64,000 nucleotides of DNA from Nitrososphaerota archaeon (GCA_028866655.1 JAGWHQ010000005.1:1-64000); one strand, 5' to 3'. Positions 9,842 to 19,548 are shown, counted from the stretch's first letter. Notes: a model not told the origin generated them from the letters alone. A program made the numbers and translations.

Positions 9842-10507
9842 TTAGATTTTGATATTTGGATTTTCTTTTTTGAGTTTTTCCCAGTCTGCAAGAAAGTTTT
9901 TGAGACCAATATCTGTTAAAGGATGTTTTAACATTTTTCCAAGTATATCAGGCGGTAATGTTACCACATCTGCTCCAATTTTTGCAGCTTCTACTACATG
10001 CATAGGATGTCTTACACTTGCAACAAGAATTTGTGTACTAAATTTGTAATTGTCAAAGACTTGGCGTATCTCTTTGATAAGGTTCATGCCATCTTGTCCG
10101 TTATCATCAAGTCTTCCGATAAATGGACTTACATATTTTGCACCGGCTTTTGCTGCCAATATTGCCTGATTTACAGAAAAACAAAGTGTGACATTTACTG
10201 GAATATTCTCAGATGTCAATATCTTACAAGCCTTTAGACCATCAGGGGTTAGAGGACATTTTACTATCACATTGTTACCATATTTTCTAAGTCTCCTACC
10301 TTCCTCTAACATTCCATTGGTCTCTAAGCTTAGTACCTCCAAGCTAACATCACCTTTGATAATTCGAACAATTTCCTCCATAACTTTTTGAGGATCGCCT
10401 CCCTCCTTTGCCATCAGAGACGGATTTGTAGTGATTCCATCTACAAGACCCATATCGTTGTACATCTTTATTGCTGAAATATTAGCAGTATCCAGAAATA
10501 TCTTCAT
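9842..10507 (-). CDS. tal: Transaldolase / fructose-6-phosphate aldolase-like
   Basis: MKIFLDTANISAIKMYNDMGLVDGITTNPSLMAKEG...NVTLCFSVNQAILAAKAGA. Confidence 0.95.
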   Translation of the reverse strand: MKIFLDTANISAIKMYNDMGLVDGITTNPSLMAKEGGDPQKVMEEIVRIIKGDVSLEVLSLETNGMLEEGRRLRKYGNNVIVKCPLTPDGLKACKILTSENIPVNVTLCFSVNQAILAAKAGAKYVSPFIGRLDDNGQDGMNLIKEIRQVFDNYKFSTQILVASVRHPMHVVEAAKIGADVVTLPPDILGKMLKHPLTDIGLKNFLADWEKLKKENPNIKI

Positions 10508-11472
10508 CTGGTTTGACTCCGAATAGACTTAACGGCATTAGATATATGAATTGATGTAATGCCATGTTTTTCAAGTAAGAGAGGAATCTCACCATCCCTT
10601 GCAGATTCTCCAAACTGATCCTTTGCCCCTATACGTTTTACAAGAACAGGATATGTTTCAGAGACTGTTTCTGCAACTGCAGAACCAAATCCTGCCAATA
10701 CATTATGTTCTTCACATGTTACTATTCCTCCAGTCTCACGTGCTGCCTTTTCTAAAATTTCAGAGTCAAGTGGTTTGATGGAAAACATATCAATGACTCT
10801 ACATGAAATTCCTTCTTGTTTCAAAGAGTCTGCAGCTTCAAGAGCAATACTAACAGTTATTCCACATGCAACAATAGTACAATCAGATCCATCTCGCAGA
10901 ACAATTCCTTTACCCATCTGAAAGTCTTGTTCTTTTGAATGAATTACAGGTGTTTTTGATCTTGCCAATCTCATGTAACACGGACCATAAACTTGTGCAA
11001 AAAGTCGAGTGAGTTTTTCTACAGCTATAGTATCAGCTGGAACAAAGACCTTGAGATTTGGAATGACTCTCATTATTGCAATGTCTTCAATCTGTTGATG
11101 AGAACCGCCATCAGGACCAACACTGAGACCTCCATGGGATACAACCATTTTTACATTTAGTCCATTTTTTCCATTTCTTGAAGGATATGCTATTGCATTG
11201 CGTATCTGGTCAACACATCGACCAGGAAGAAATGCGGCATAAGTACTTGCAAATGGAATTTTACCTTCATTTGCAAGACCTGCAGCCATAGTAACCAAGT
11301 TAGCTTCAGCAATACCAACATTGAAAAATCTATTTGGAAATTTTTTTCCAAATGGTTTTGTCTTTAACGAATCAGTAGTGTCTGCTCCAACTACTACGAT
11401 GTCAGGATTTTCCTCGCCTAGCTTGAGGAGTGTTTCACCATAAACAGTTCTCATATCAGCAAATTCTGTCAT
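10504..11472 (-). CDS. Transketolase C-terminal subunit
   Basis: Pyr-domain pattern DADTTDSLKTKPFGKKFPNRFFNVGIAEANLVTMAAGLA region; ATGA overlap with neighbours. Confidence 0.93.
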   Translation of the reverse strand: MTEFADMRTVYGETLLKLGEENPDIVVVGADTTDSLKTKPFGKKFPNRFFNVGIAEANLVTMAAGLANEGKIPFASTYAAFLPGRCVDQIRNAIAYPSRNGKNGLNVKMVVSHGGLSVGPDGGSHQQIEDIAIMRVIPNLKVFVPADTIAVEKLTRLFAQVYGPCYMRLARSKTPVIHSKEQDFQMGKGIVLRDGSDCTIVACGITVSIALEAADSLKQEGISCRVIDMFSIKPLDSEILEKAARETGGIVTCEEHNVLAGFGSAVAETVSETYPVLVKRIGAKDQFGESARDGEIPLLLEKHGITSIHISNAVKSIRSQTR

Positions 11473-13142
11473 GCAAAACCTGCCTCCTGAGCTATCTGTA
11501 AAAGTTCAGTCTTCTTTTTACCTACCTCATGTAGATCTATCCATTTTTTTACAAGATCACTGCCTCCAAGGCTGTGAGCTTTGTTAATCAAGAGTTTTCT
11601 TCTTGCATGCATTAGCTTCTTTCTAAATTCAATAATTGTAGCTCGAACATCTTTTTGTCCTATTATTGCACTTCCACCTACGAATACCCTAGCGCCATCC
11701 AAGAAACATGATTCTACATTTGTCAAATCCACTCCTCCATCTGCCTCAATCAGACCCTCAAATTTTCGTTCAGACAGGAATTTGGCTATTCTCTGTGTCT
11801 TCTCATGTGTAGATTCAATATATTTTTGGCCTGATTTTCCTGGGATCACTGACATTATTATTAGCTGATCCAAATCTTGAATGAATTTCTCAGACCATTG
11901 AGGCAGTTCAGTATCAGGATTGATTGCAAGTCCTACACTTACAGAATTTGAGCGCAGGATATCATAAATTTCCCCAAAACTTGATTCGTCACAGACTTCA
12001 GCATGTACTGTAATTATGTCAGACCCTGCATCGACATAGTTCTTCACATGTTTTACAGGTTCTGTGATCATAAGATGAGTATCAAAAGGAATTGGAGTGA
12101 TTGGTCTCAGTTGTTTTATTTTTTCATGATCAAATGTCGTATTTGGTACAAAGACACCATCCATCACATCGAGATGAATAAAATCTGCTCTTGCAAGAGA
12201 TGCTCTCTTGACTTCGTTTTCTAAATTCATCATGTCTCCTGCAATTATGGATGGAGATATCAAAAATTGGCAATCTAATTCTAGATCAATTATTGGAGAC
12301 ATCAGGGGATTTGGTGCAACTCCATGCCATTTGGGATTATCTTCCATGTGTTCTACAGATTTGCCTTTGATGGTACGAGATATGATAATTGTTGGAGCTC
12401 CCTTTGTTTGCAATGCAGAATTTACTGCCTTGGAGATTTGTTCTATACGATGGCCATCTATTTCCAAGACATTCCATCCAAAAGATCTCCATTTATCTCC
12501 CACCTTCCATCTTGCAGCATTTTTCCACATCTCAGAAATATCATCACTGACAAGTTCCTCATCTAGAGGCATTACTCTTTCTGTATAGTCATCTTGTTGA
12601 ATGAAGTTCCTATCCAAGAAAACTGTCAGATTATCCACTTTGTATTTAGGTGCAGTCATGGCAGCCTCCCAAACTTGTCCTTCATCAGATTCACCATCAC
12701 CGATTACTGTGTAGATATGATGATTTTTTCCATCAATTCTTGCAGCAAGAGCCATTCCAATAGAAAATGATAATCCCAATCCAAGCGATCCGCCACAAAA
12801 CTCAACTCCAGGACACTTAAAGTCAGGATGACCTTGTAATTTGCTTCCAAATTTTCTCAGAGTCTCCATTTCCGATTTAGCAAAAAATCCAGCTACTGCA
12901 AGATTAGAAAACAAGCCAGGTGAGGCATGACCTTTTGATAACACAAGTCTATCTCGGTCTTCCCAAAGAGGATTTTGTGAGTCATAGTGTAAGAATTTGA
13001 AATACATGCACCCCAGGATCTCTGCCATGGAGAATGATCCTCCAGGATGACCTGAGCCAGCAGTAGTAATTCCTTTAATCACAAGTTTCCTAGCTTCTTT
13101 TACTTTTTTGAAAATATGATAATAATTTAGAGCCATGTCCAT
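11469..13142 (-). CDS. Fusion: transketolase N-terminal subunit + ribulose-5-phosphate 3-epimerase
   Basis: Single 557-aa ORF: TPP domain (GHPGGSFSMAEIL, GDGESDEGQVWEA, KWHGVAPN), then Rpe (ISPSIIAGD...ADFIHLDVMDGVFVPN...MSVIPGKSGQKYI...EADGGVDLTN), then a ~45-aa tail. Confidence 0.93.
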   Translation of the reverse strand: MDMALNYYHIFKKVKEARKLVIKGITTAGSGHPGGSFSMAEILGCMYFKFLHYDSQNPLWEDRDRLVLSKGHASPGLFSNLAVAGFFAKSEMETLRKFGSKLQGHPDFKCPGVEFCGGSLGLGLSFSIGMALAARIDGKNHHIYTVIGDGESDEGQVWEAAMTAPKYKVDNLTVFLDRNFIQQDDYTERVMPLDEELVSDDISEMWKNAARWKVGDKWRSFGWNVLEIDGHRIEQISKAVNSALQTKGAPTIIISRTIKGKSVEHMEDNPKWHGVAPNPLMSPIIDLELDCQFLISPSIIAGDMMNLENEVKRASLARADFIHLDVMDGVFVPNTTFDHEKIKQLRPITPIPFDTHLMITEPVKHVKNYVDAGSDIITVHAEVCDESSFGEIYDILRSNSVSVGLAINPDTELPQWSEKFIQDLDQLIIMSVIPGKSGQKYIESTHEKTQRIAKFLSERKFEGLIEADGGVDLTNVESCFLDGARVFVGGSAIIGQKDVRATIIEFRKKLMHARRKLLINKAHSLGGSDLVKKWIDLHEVGKKKTELLQIAQEAGFA

Positions 13143-13259
13143 GCCAAAATTTGGATCTTAGAATTTCTACATGAATTCAAATTCATGTTTTTTAGCGCAT
13201 TTGGAGTAAATAAAAAGTTATTTCACAAAACATTAATCCAAAGTCAACGTAGAAAAAAT

Positions 13260-13649
13260 ATGGATATAAGAGATCTCTTACCTCTTGTTATTTATGATGA
13301 CAAATGCTACCTTTGTTCTAAATTTGCAAGTGTAGTACATGTCTTTGCTAAAGATAAGATCTTAATTGTTGGTCATTATTCCGACATTGGAATGAAAATA
13401 AAATCAGAGATTTTTGATTGGAATTATGATTCAACCAAAATGTTCTGGTTCATGACAAAGAAGACAGCATATGGCGGAAGAGCAGCAATCCTACCCCTTT
13501 TCTTCAATATTTTAACTGGCAGATCAAGAAAACATCTAGATTATAACTCATCTTCTAATTGTAGTCAAGATTGTAAAACTCCAAAAGCGTTTTTCATGAG
13601 AACTGGAAGCCTATTGTCTAATAGCAAAAAAATAGCCTTAAAGTTCTAA
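13260..13649 (+). CDS. DCC-type (DUF393) thiol-disulfide oxidoreductase-like protein
   Basis: VIYDDKCYLCSKFA motif; internal ATG at 13260 preferred. Confidence 0.7.
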   Translation: MDIRDLLPLVIYDDKCYLCSKFASVVHVFAKDKILIVGHYSDIGMKIKSEIFDWNYDSTKMFWFMTKKTAYGGRAAILPLFFNILTGRSRKHLDYNSSSNCSQDCKTPKAFFMRTGSLLSNSKKIALKF

Positions 13650-13652
13650 AAA

Positions 13653-13781
13653 CTAATATCCTCTACTGTTTCTATCAGGTGTTCCAACATTTGGATTTCG
13701 AAATCCATGTTTTTCCATCATATGGTTTAGAAACCTAATGTCATCAGAGAATTTTTCTCCGCATATACTACAGTTACTCAT
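13653..13781 (-). CDS. 42-aa C2H2 zinc-finger microprotein
   Basis: Reverse strand ATG...TAG gives MSNCSICGEKFSDDIRFLNHMMEKHGFRNPNVGTPDRNSRGY, with CxxC...HxxxxH; below the ORF-track size cutoff. Confidence 0.65.
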   Translation of the reverse strand: MSNCSICGEKFSDDIRFLNHMMEKHGFRNPNVGTPDRNSRGY

Positions 13782-13834
13782 AGTATCAATGACTGATCGT
13801 GATCTTTTTTAGGTTTTGTAAACATATACAGTAT

Positions 13835-14092
13835 ATGACAGATAACCAGAAACTACACAAAATCACATTTACTATAATACCTAATGCAAATGGATATGTT
13901 GTAGGATGCAATGAAATACAATCATTATTCACAGATGTATCTTCAGTTACCGAAATAGATAGAATCGTAAGAGATCTTGTATCAGAATACATCGATAACT
14001 TTCCAGATGAGGTACAAAAACGAGGTTTTGACAAAAATACACCCATAGAAACTACATGGCAAGCGTCTCCCAATTCTGTTGCTTTGGACTAG
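13835..14092 (+). CDS. HicB-like/conserved small protein
   Basis: MTDNQKLHKITFTIIPNANGYVVGCNEIQSLFTDVSSVTEIDRIVRDLVSEYID resembles HicB antitoxin fold order; the in-frame ATG at 13835 is preferred. Confidence 0.55.
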   Translation: MTDNQKLHKITFTIIPNANGYVVGCNEIQSLFTDVSSVTEIDRIVRDLVSEYIDNFPDEVQKRGFDKNTPIETTWQASPNSVALD

Positions 14093-14097
14093 TAAAA

Positions 14098-14214
14098 GGC
14101 GCCAGCACTACTGCTTCCCAAGGGCTCTCGCACCTTAGTAACACAGTAGCGACATTGGGTTTGACTTCCGGGTTCGGTATGGGACCGGGTCGGACCCCAA
14201 CGCTGTGGCCGGCT
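14098..14214 (-). rRNA. rrf: 5S ribosomal RNA
   Basis: Reverse complement contains CCCGGTCCCATACCGAACCCGGAAGTCAAACCC with matching terminal stem (GCCGGCCAC.../...GTGCTGGCGCC). Confidence 0.95.
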
Positions 14215-14283
14215 TAGTTTCTTTGGCTTCTAATGTTATGTATTAATCTTGCTTGATAGAGATATAAATTAAGAAAAGCGGAA

Positions 14284-16074
14284 GTGTGTATGACTCATCG
14301 AGTTGCAGTACTTGATAAGGAAAATTGTCAGACCAAGAAATGCGGTCTAGAATGTATCAAATATTGTCCAGTAAATAAGATGGGTTCAGATTGTATAGTA
14401 CTAAACGAAGAAACTGCCAAGGCTCAGATCGATGAAAATATTTGTAATGGGTGTGGAATTTGTGTCAAGGTTTGTCCGTTTGATGCAATAACAATTGTAA
14501 ATCTAGCAGAAGAACTAAAAACAGACAAGATTCATCAATATGGTCAAAATGCATTCAGGCTTTACAGAATTCCAAGTTTAAAGAAAGGTCAGGTCATGGG
14601 TCTACTGGGAAGAAACGGCATAGGAAAGAGTACTGTAGTTGGCATATTATCTGGAAACCTAAGACCGAATTTAGGAAATTATGCCACACCTCCAGAATGG
14701 AGTCAAATTTTAAAACATTTTCAAGGTACTGAACTTAAACCGCATTTTGAAAAGATAGCAAATAATGAGTTAAAGGCATCCATAAAACCTCAACAAGTAT
14801 ACAACCTGGCAAAAGTATTTGATGGAAATGCAAAAGAACTTTTGGAAAAATATGATGAATGTGGAAAAGCTCAAGAACTAATACGACAACTTGGTTTACA
14901 AAATTCTTTAGAGAATAAACTTACAGACTTGAGTGGAGGAGAATTGCAAAGAATTGCAGTAGCAGTAGCAGCATCAAGAGAGTCAGACTTCTATTTCTTT
15001 GATGAACCATCATCATACAATGATGTATTTCAGAGAATTGGAGTTGCCAGAGTAATTCAGGACCTTGCCAAGGAGGGAAAAAGTGTGATGGTAGTAGAGC
15101 ACGATCTAACATTACTAGATTATCTGAGTGATTTTATCGAGATTTTGTATGGCGAACCTGCAGCATATGGCATAGTTGCAAACATGCTTTCTACCAAAGT
15201 TGGAATTAACGTATTCCTTGACGGCTATCTTCCAAATGAGAACGTCAGGTTCAGGGATGCGGCATTCAAGTTTGATGCATCTACATCAACAGATGAGTTT
15301 GTTACAATTGAGAATATCATAAATTATCCAAACCTAGAGAAAAAATTTGCAAACTTTTCTTTATCAATTGATGCAGGCAGGGTTAAGAAAAGTGAGGTCT
15401 TGGGTATCGTGGGTGCAAACGCATTAGGAAAAACAACCATGATGAAGATGATAGCAGGCGTAGAAAAACCTGATGTTGGAAGCATAGAAGCCAAGGTAAA
15501 GATTGCTTACAAGCCACAATATCTAACAAATGACTTTGACATTGAAGTGATCTCTCTCCTTGAGAAAGCATATGGTGGATCAATACAAGAAACTCCTGAA
15601 GAAGAAGTCATAATCAACCCGATGAAGATAAAAAAACTCTACAACAAATCTGTCAAAAATTTGTCTGGTGGAGAACTTCAAAAAGTGGCAATTGGAGCAT
15701 GTCTTTTGCAAAAAGTTGATGTCTATGCACTCGATGAACCTTCTGCATTTCTAGATGTAGAGGACAGAATTGCAGTAGCAAAACTCATTCAAAGATATGT
15801 GAGATCTTATGGAAAATCTGCAATCATAGTTGATCACGATATTCAGCTTATGGATTTGATCTCTGATTCAATTGTTATATTCCATGGAACTCCTGGAAGA
15901 GAAGGTCATGCCACAACTCCAAAACCAAAGGTGGATGGAATGAATGAATTTTTGAGATCTCTTGACATGACATATAGAAGAGATGAGACTAGCATGAGGC
16001 CCAGGGTAAACAAATTGGAAAGCAGACTAGACAGAGAACAGAAACAGTCTGGAAAGTTTTATTATAGAAATTGA
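14284..16074 (+). CDS. abcE1: ABCE1/RLI ribosome-recycling ATPase
   Basis: N-terminal double 4Fe-4S domain, two ABC cassettes (GRNGIGKST / GANALGKTT; LSGGELQR / LSGGELQK). Confidence 0.97.
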   Translation: MCMTHRVAVLDKENCQTKKCGLECIKYCPVNKMGSDCIVLNEETAKAQIDENICNGCGICVKVCPFDAITIVNLAEELKTDKIHQYGQNAFRLYRIPSLKKGQVMGLLGRNGIGKSTVVGILSGNLRPNLGNYATPPEWSQILKHFQGTELKPHFEKIANNELKASIKPQQVYNLAKVFDGNAKELLEKYDECGKAQELIRQLGLQNSLENKLTDLSGGELQRIAVAVAASRESDFYFFDEPSSYNDVFQRIGVARVIQDLAKEGKSVMVVEHDLTLLDYLSDFIEILYGEPAAYGIVANMLSTKVGINVFLDGYLPNENVRFRDAAFKFDASTSTDEFVTIENIINYPNLEKKFANFSLSIDAGRVKKSEVLGIVGANALGKTTMMKMIAGVEKPDVGSIEAKVKIAYKPQYLTNDFDIEVISLLEKAYGGSIQETPEEEVIINPMKIKKLYNKSVKNLSGGELQKVAIGACLLQKVDVYALDEPSAFLDVEDRIAVAKLIQRYVRSYGKSAIIVDHDIQLMDLISDSIVIFHGTPGREGHATTPKPKVDGMNEFLRSLDMTYRRDETSMRPRVNKLESRLDREQKQSGKFYYRN

Positions 16075-16907
16075 CAAAGATGCTAAAACAGGCAGTAGCT
16101 GGGATCCTCACAGAAGCGGAGGCAGAAGAGCTTTATGGTGCATTTGATCAGATAGGAAATATCATCATACTAAGGGTCCCAGATTCTCTTCTGTCTAAAA
16201 GAAAAATAATTGGTGAAGTTCTTTTAGACAAGGTAAAGACAGCAAAATCAATCTATTGTCAATCATCCCCAGTTGAAGGAGACTATAGAATAAGAAAGCT
16301 GGAGCTTCTTGCAGGAGAGGACAAAACTGAAACTGAATACAAGGAACATGGTTGTAGATTCAAGGTGGATGTGGAAAAGGCCTTTTTTTCACCCAGACTT
16401 TCAACAGAACGTGAAAGAATTGCAGAGATAATCAAAGATGGAGAAATTATAATCAACATGTTCGGAGGAGTTGGAATGTTTTCTATCGTAGCTGCAAAGA
16501 AGAAAAAATGTCACGTATACAATATTGACATCAATCCTGACGCTGCCAGATTATGCTCTGAAAACATATTATTGAACAAACTAAAAGGAACTGTCGAATC
16601 AATAGAAGGAGATGCAGCAAAAATAATAGAAGAAAAATTGCATGACACTGGAGATAGAATCTTAATGCTATTACCGGAAAGATCAGATGAATTTTTAGAG
16701 TATGCCATCAAGGCTGCAAAGAAAAAGGCCGTAATACATTACTATTGTCACATCCGTGCAGAAAAAAAAGACCAAGTCTCATCGTTAGCACCTCAGCATT
16801 TTCTAAGCGTTGTAAATGTAAAATCTGAAATTTTAGGTGCAAAAATTGTACGACCAGTAGGTCCAAGATTTTATCAAGCAGTAGTTGATGCAGCAATATC
16901 CAAGTGA
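16071..16907 (+). CDS. trm5: tRNA (guanine37-N1)-methyltransferase Trm5-like
   Basis: Class I MTase with INMFGGVGMFSIVAAKKKKCHVYNIDINPDA; Trm5 N-terminal pattern; overlaps abcE1 stop. Confidence 0.85.
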   Translation: MTKMLKQAVAGILTEAEAEELYGAFDQIGNIIILRVPDSLLSKRKIIGEVLLDKVKTAKSIYCQSSPVEGDYRIRKLELLAGEDKTETEYKEHGCRFKVDVEKAFFSPRLSTERERIAEIIKDGEIIINMFGGVGMFSIVAAKKKKCHVYNIDINPDAARLCSENILLNKLKGTVESIEGDAAKIIEEKLHDTGDRILMLLPERSDEFLEYAIKAAKKKAVIHYYCHIRAEKKDQVSSLAPQHFLSVVNVKSEILGAKIVRPVGPRFYQAVVDAAISK

Positions 16908-17129
16908 TTACTTGTCATCAGTTACAAGAGATGAAGGAGACGGTCTTGATGTTGCCATATTGTATCCAATCCAGGAAATGACTCCAAGAATTCCCCCTAC
17001 TGCCATAAGTACTGAGAGCTGTAATACTATAGGACTCCATTCAGAGAGCATCAATAGATACGCATATAGAAAAAAACCTACAATTGCCAAGACAAATATC
17101 ATTATTCCGACAGTTTTTTGTCTTGCCAT
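16908..17129 (-). CDS. Small two-TM membrane protein
   Basis: 73-aa ORF with two hydrophobic helices. Confidence 0.65.
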   Translation of the reverse strand: MARQKTVGIMIFVLAIVGFFLYAYLLMLSEWSPIVLQLSVLMAVGGILGVISWIGYNMATSRPSPSSLVTDDK

Positions 17130-17165
17130 AAGGCTAGAGTCTTTTTGTGACTTATTTATTTTAAT

Positions 17166-17666
17166 CTAGTAAGCAAACTCAATTGCCATGAGATATGCAT
17201 CTTCGCCGTCACGATAATATGCTTTTAGTCGTTGTTTTATAATAAATCCAAGTTTTTCATAAAGTCTCACGGCATCACTATTACTACATCTGACTTCAAG
17301 ATACAGCTCATCTGATTTTTTCAGTTTTACTCCAGCAATTGCTTCCTGAACTAGACCTTCTCCAATACCTTTTTTCCTATGTTCATCTAATACAGCAACT
17401 GATACAACGTGACCTTTTTTTACAAAGCCAAGTTTTTTGAAATTTGAAAAACCATATTCAATTTTACACATTATGTATCCCACAAGTTTCTTTTCCACCT
17501 CGGCGACTAGAAATGCTTCAGGTAATTCAGCAAGTAGACTTTCATAGAAATAGTCAGAATAGTGTTCAGGTAGTGTTTTGAGATTTATCTCCATAGTTGG
17601 AATCAAGTCAGATAGATCACATCTACGAATAATGCAATTTCCAATTTCTCGTAATGCTACCTGCAT
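17166..17666 (-). CDS. GNAT acetyltransferase, RimI/Naa10-like
   Basis: VVSVAVLDEHRKKGIGEGLVQEAI acetyl-CoA motif; YLEVRCSNSDAVRLYEKLGF. Confidence 0.88.
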   Translation of the reverse strand: MQVALREIGNCIIRRCDLSDLIPTMEINLKTLPEHYSDYFYESLLAELPEAFLVAEVEKKLVGYIMCKIEYGFSNFKKLGFVKKGHVVSVAVLDEHRKKGIGEGLVQEAIAGVKLKKSDELYLEVRCSNSDAVRLYEKLGFIIKQRLKAYYRDGEDAYLMAIEFAY

Positions 17667-17786
17667 TATTATGATCTGGAATTATTAATTATTTAACTTT
17701 AAGCAAAAATAAAAGAAATAATCAGGTAAAAAACACACAGTCAAGCATCAGGTCTAGATGAAATTTATCAGTGGTTTACACATGTT

Positions 17787-18875
17787 TTATCGCAGTAATG
17801 TATGTGAGCCATCAGGAATAATTGTGATCTTTTGTCTGTCACCATATGTTTTAAGAACATAATCTATTGTTTCCTTTGCGCCACTAAATGGAATCATTTC
17901 GAGTTTATTTTTTGTATAAAGATATGGTAAAATTGATACTATACCTATTCCAAATTTCTTGTGCATTTCTGTCAAGAATAATAAATCTTCCATTCCATCC
18001 ACATATTTAGAAGGATTTTTCAGTTTCTCTAAACTCATTCTACCTTCAACATATTGTTGAATTGCCTCAGAACCCAATCCAGTTTTACATTCTGCAAGAA
18101 GTATTACTAATCCCTCTTCTTTTATTGCACCTGAACAATTCCAGATGGATGAAAGTGATTTACTTAGTGTCTCATTGCTAGTCTCTTTTCCAGTGCTAAC
18201 AATTGCCACCCTATGTTTTTCCGTCTCAGATATTGTAAGAGAGGATAGAGATTTTGATAGTGAGAAGGTTGAGGATGGATGACCTGTGGCAACGTCAATT
18301 ATCCCTGTTTGATTTGCTACAATTTCAATAGAAGATATTTCAAATCCATCAGTAAATTTTTTTGCAACCTGCATAGTTTGCAGATCATAACCAGGTAGTG
18401 GGAGATTCCCTTCTCTTTTTTCATACGCCTCAAGCATGTTGTCTTTTCCAAATCTTCGCAATAGTTTGGTGGACATGGTATTATACCCAAACAGTCCATC
18501 AAACTCCATTTCTCCAATAAAAATCAAATTGGCATTAGAAAATTGAGATGTATCAAATTCAGATATGGAAATTGTAGGATCAGAGAAGACATTTTTTACA
18601 AAATTCAAGTTTGACTTGTTTACCAAGAATTTTGGTTTTGGAAGTGACTTCTTTGTGCACACATCCAATAAAATAGAAATAATTTTTTGAGTTGTTTTAG
18701 AATATTCCATTATAACAAATTCTGTTGGTTTTGACATGTCAAGAGATTCTAATTTTGAAGCAATCTCTGAGTCACTCAAGTTTACACCTCCAGATTCTAT
18801 CTGTTTTTCCAAATTCTCTGCTCTAACATCAAGAACAACGTCAGTAGGTCCATAGCTAAGCCAAATTTCAGGCAT
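17787..18875 (-). CDS. LarA-like (DUF2088) protein, probably lacking the metal/pincer residues
   Basis: N-terminal EIWLSYGPTDVVLDV, central LIFIGEMEFDGLFGYNTMSTKLLRRFGK, C-terminal EEGLVILLAECKTGLGSEAI follow the LarA domain order. Confidence 0.6.
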   Translation of the reverse strand: MPEIWLSYGPTDVVLDVRAENLEKQIESGGVNLSDSEIASKLESLDMSKPTEFVIMEYSKTTQKIISILLDVCTKKSLPKPKFLVNKSNLNFVKNVFSDPTISISEFDTSQFSNANLIFIGEMEFDGLFGYNTMSTKLLRRFGKDNMLEAYEKREGNLPLPGYDLQTMQVAKKFTDGFEISSIEIVANQTGIIDVATGHPSSTFSLSKSLSSLTISETEKHRVAIVSTGKETSNETLSKSLSSIWNCSGAIKEEGLVILLAECKTGLGSEAIQQYVEGRMSLEKLKNPSKYVDGMEDLLFLTEMHKKFGIGIVSILPYLYTKNKLEMIPFSGAKETIDYVLKTYGDRQKITIIPDGSHTLLR

Positions 18876-18924
18876 ACCATAACGAAGGGACAGTTAAAAT
18901 AAATCTACTTCGGTAAATTTTGCA

Positions 18925-19542
18925 GTGGATTTTGTCAAAGAATTTGCAATATTTTTGCAAAAAAGTGGTGCAATCAAGTTTGGAGATTTTAAACTTTCAA
19001 GCGGGAAAGACAGTGCATACTATATCGATCTTAGGATAGTACCAAGTTTCCCACACCAATTCAGAAAGATGGTAAAAGCTGTTCAAAATCTAATATCAGA
19101 AAAAATAGGGTTAGATAGTTTTGATTATATTGCATCAGTTCCAACATCAGGGCTTGTAATAGCATCGGCGTTGGCTATAGAAACCGCAAAACCTTTGATT
19201 TACATCAGACAAAAACCAAAAGACTATGGTACTAGCAGTCTCATAGAGGGAAAAATACCCGAGGGATCAAGAGTAGTACTAGTAGATGATGTCGGAACAA
19301 CTGGTCATTCATTACTTAATGCCATCAGGGCTCTAAAAGATGCCAAAATAATAGTGGAATCGGCATTTGTCATAGTCAATAGACTTGAAGGGGCACATGA
19401 AAATCTAAAGGCTGAAAAAGTAAAATTGTATGAGATTACAGACATACTTGCAATTTCCAATATTTTACACACTGAAAATATTTTGGATGAACAAACTCTT
19501 GATAGAATTAAAAAACAAATGAACTCATTAAAATCAAGTTAG
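18925..19542 (+). CDS. pyrE: Orotate phosphoribosyltransferase
   Basis: VVLVDDVGTTGHSLLNAI PRPP motif; FKLSSGKDSAYYIDLR. Confidence 0.95.
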   Translation: MDFVKEFAIFLQKSGAIKFGDFKLSSGKDSAYYIDLRIVPSFPHQFRKMVKAVQNLISEKIGLDSFDYIASVPTSGLVIASALAIETAKPLIYIRQKPKDYGTSSLIEGKIPEGSRVVLVDDVGTTGHSLLNAIRALKDAKIIVESAFVIVNRLEGAHENLKAEKVKLYEITDILAISNILHTENILDEQTLDRIKKQMNSLKSS

Positions 19543-19548
19543 ATTTAC

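Noticed and set aside
12208-12588. Plus-strand ORFs (126 aa and 80 aa) inside the TktN-Rpe gene
   Set aside because: Antisense to a well-supported coding region; composition reflects the mirror frame.
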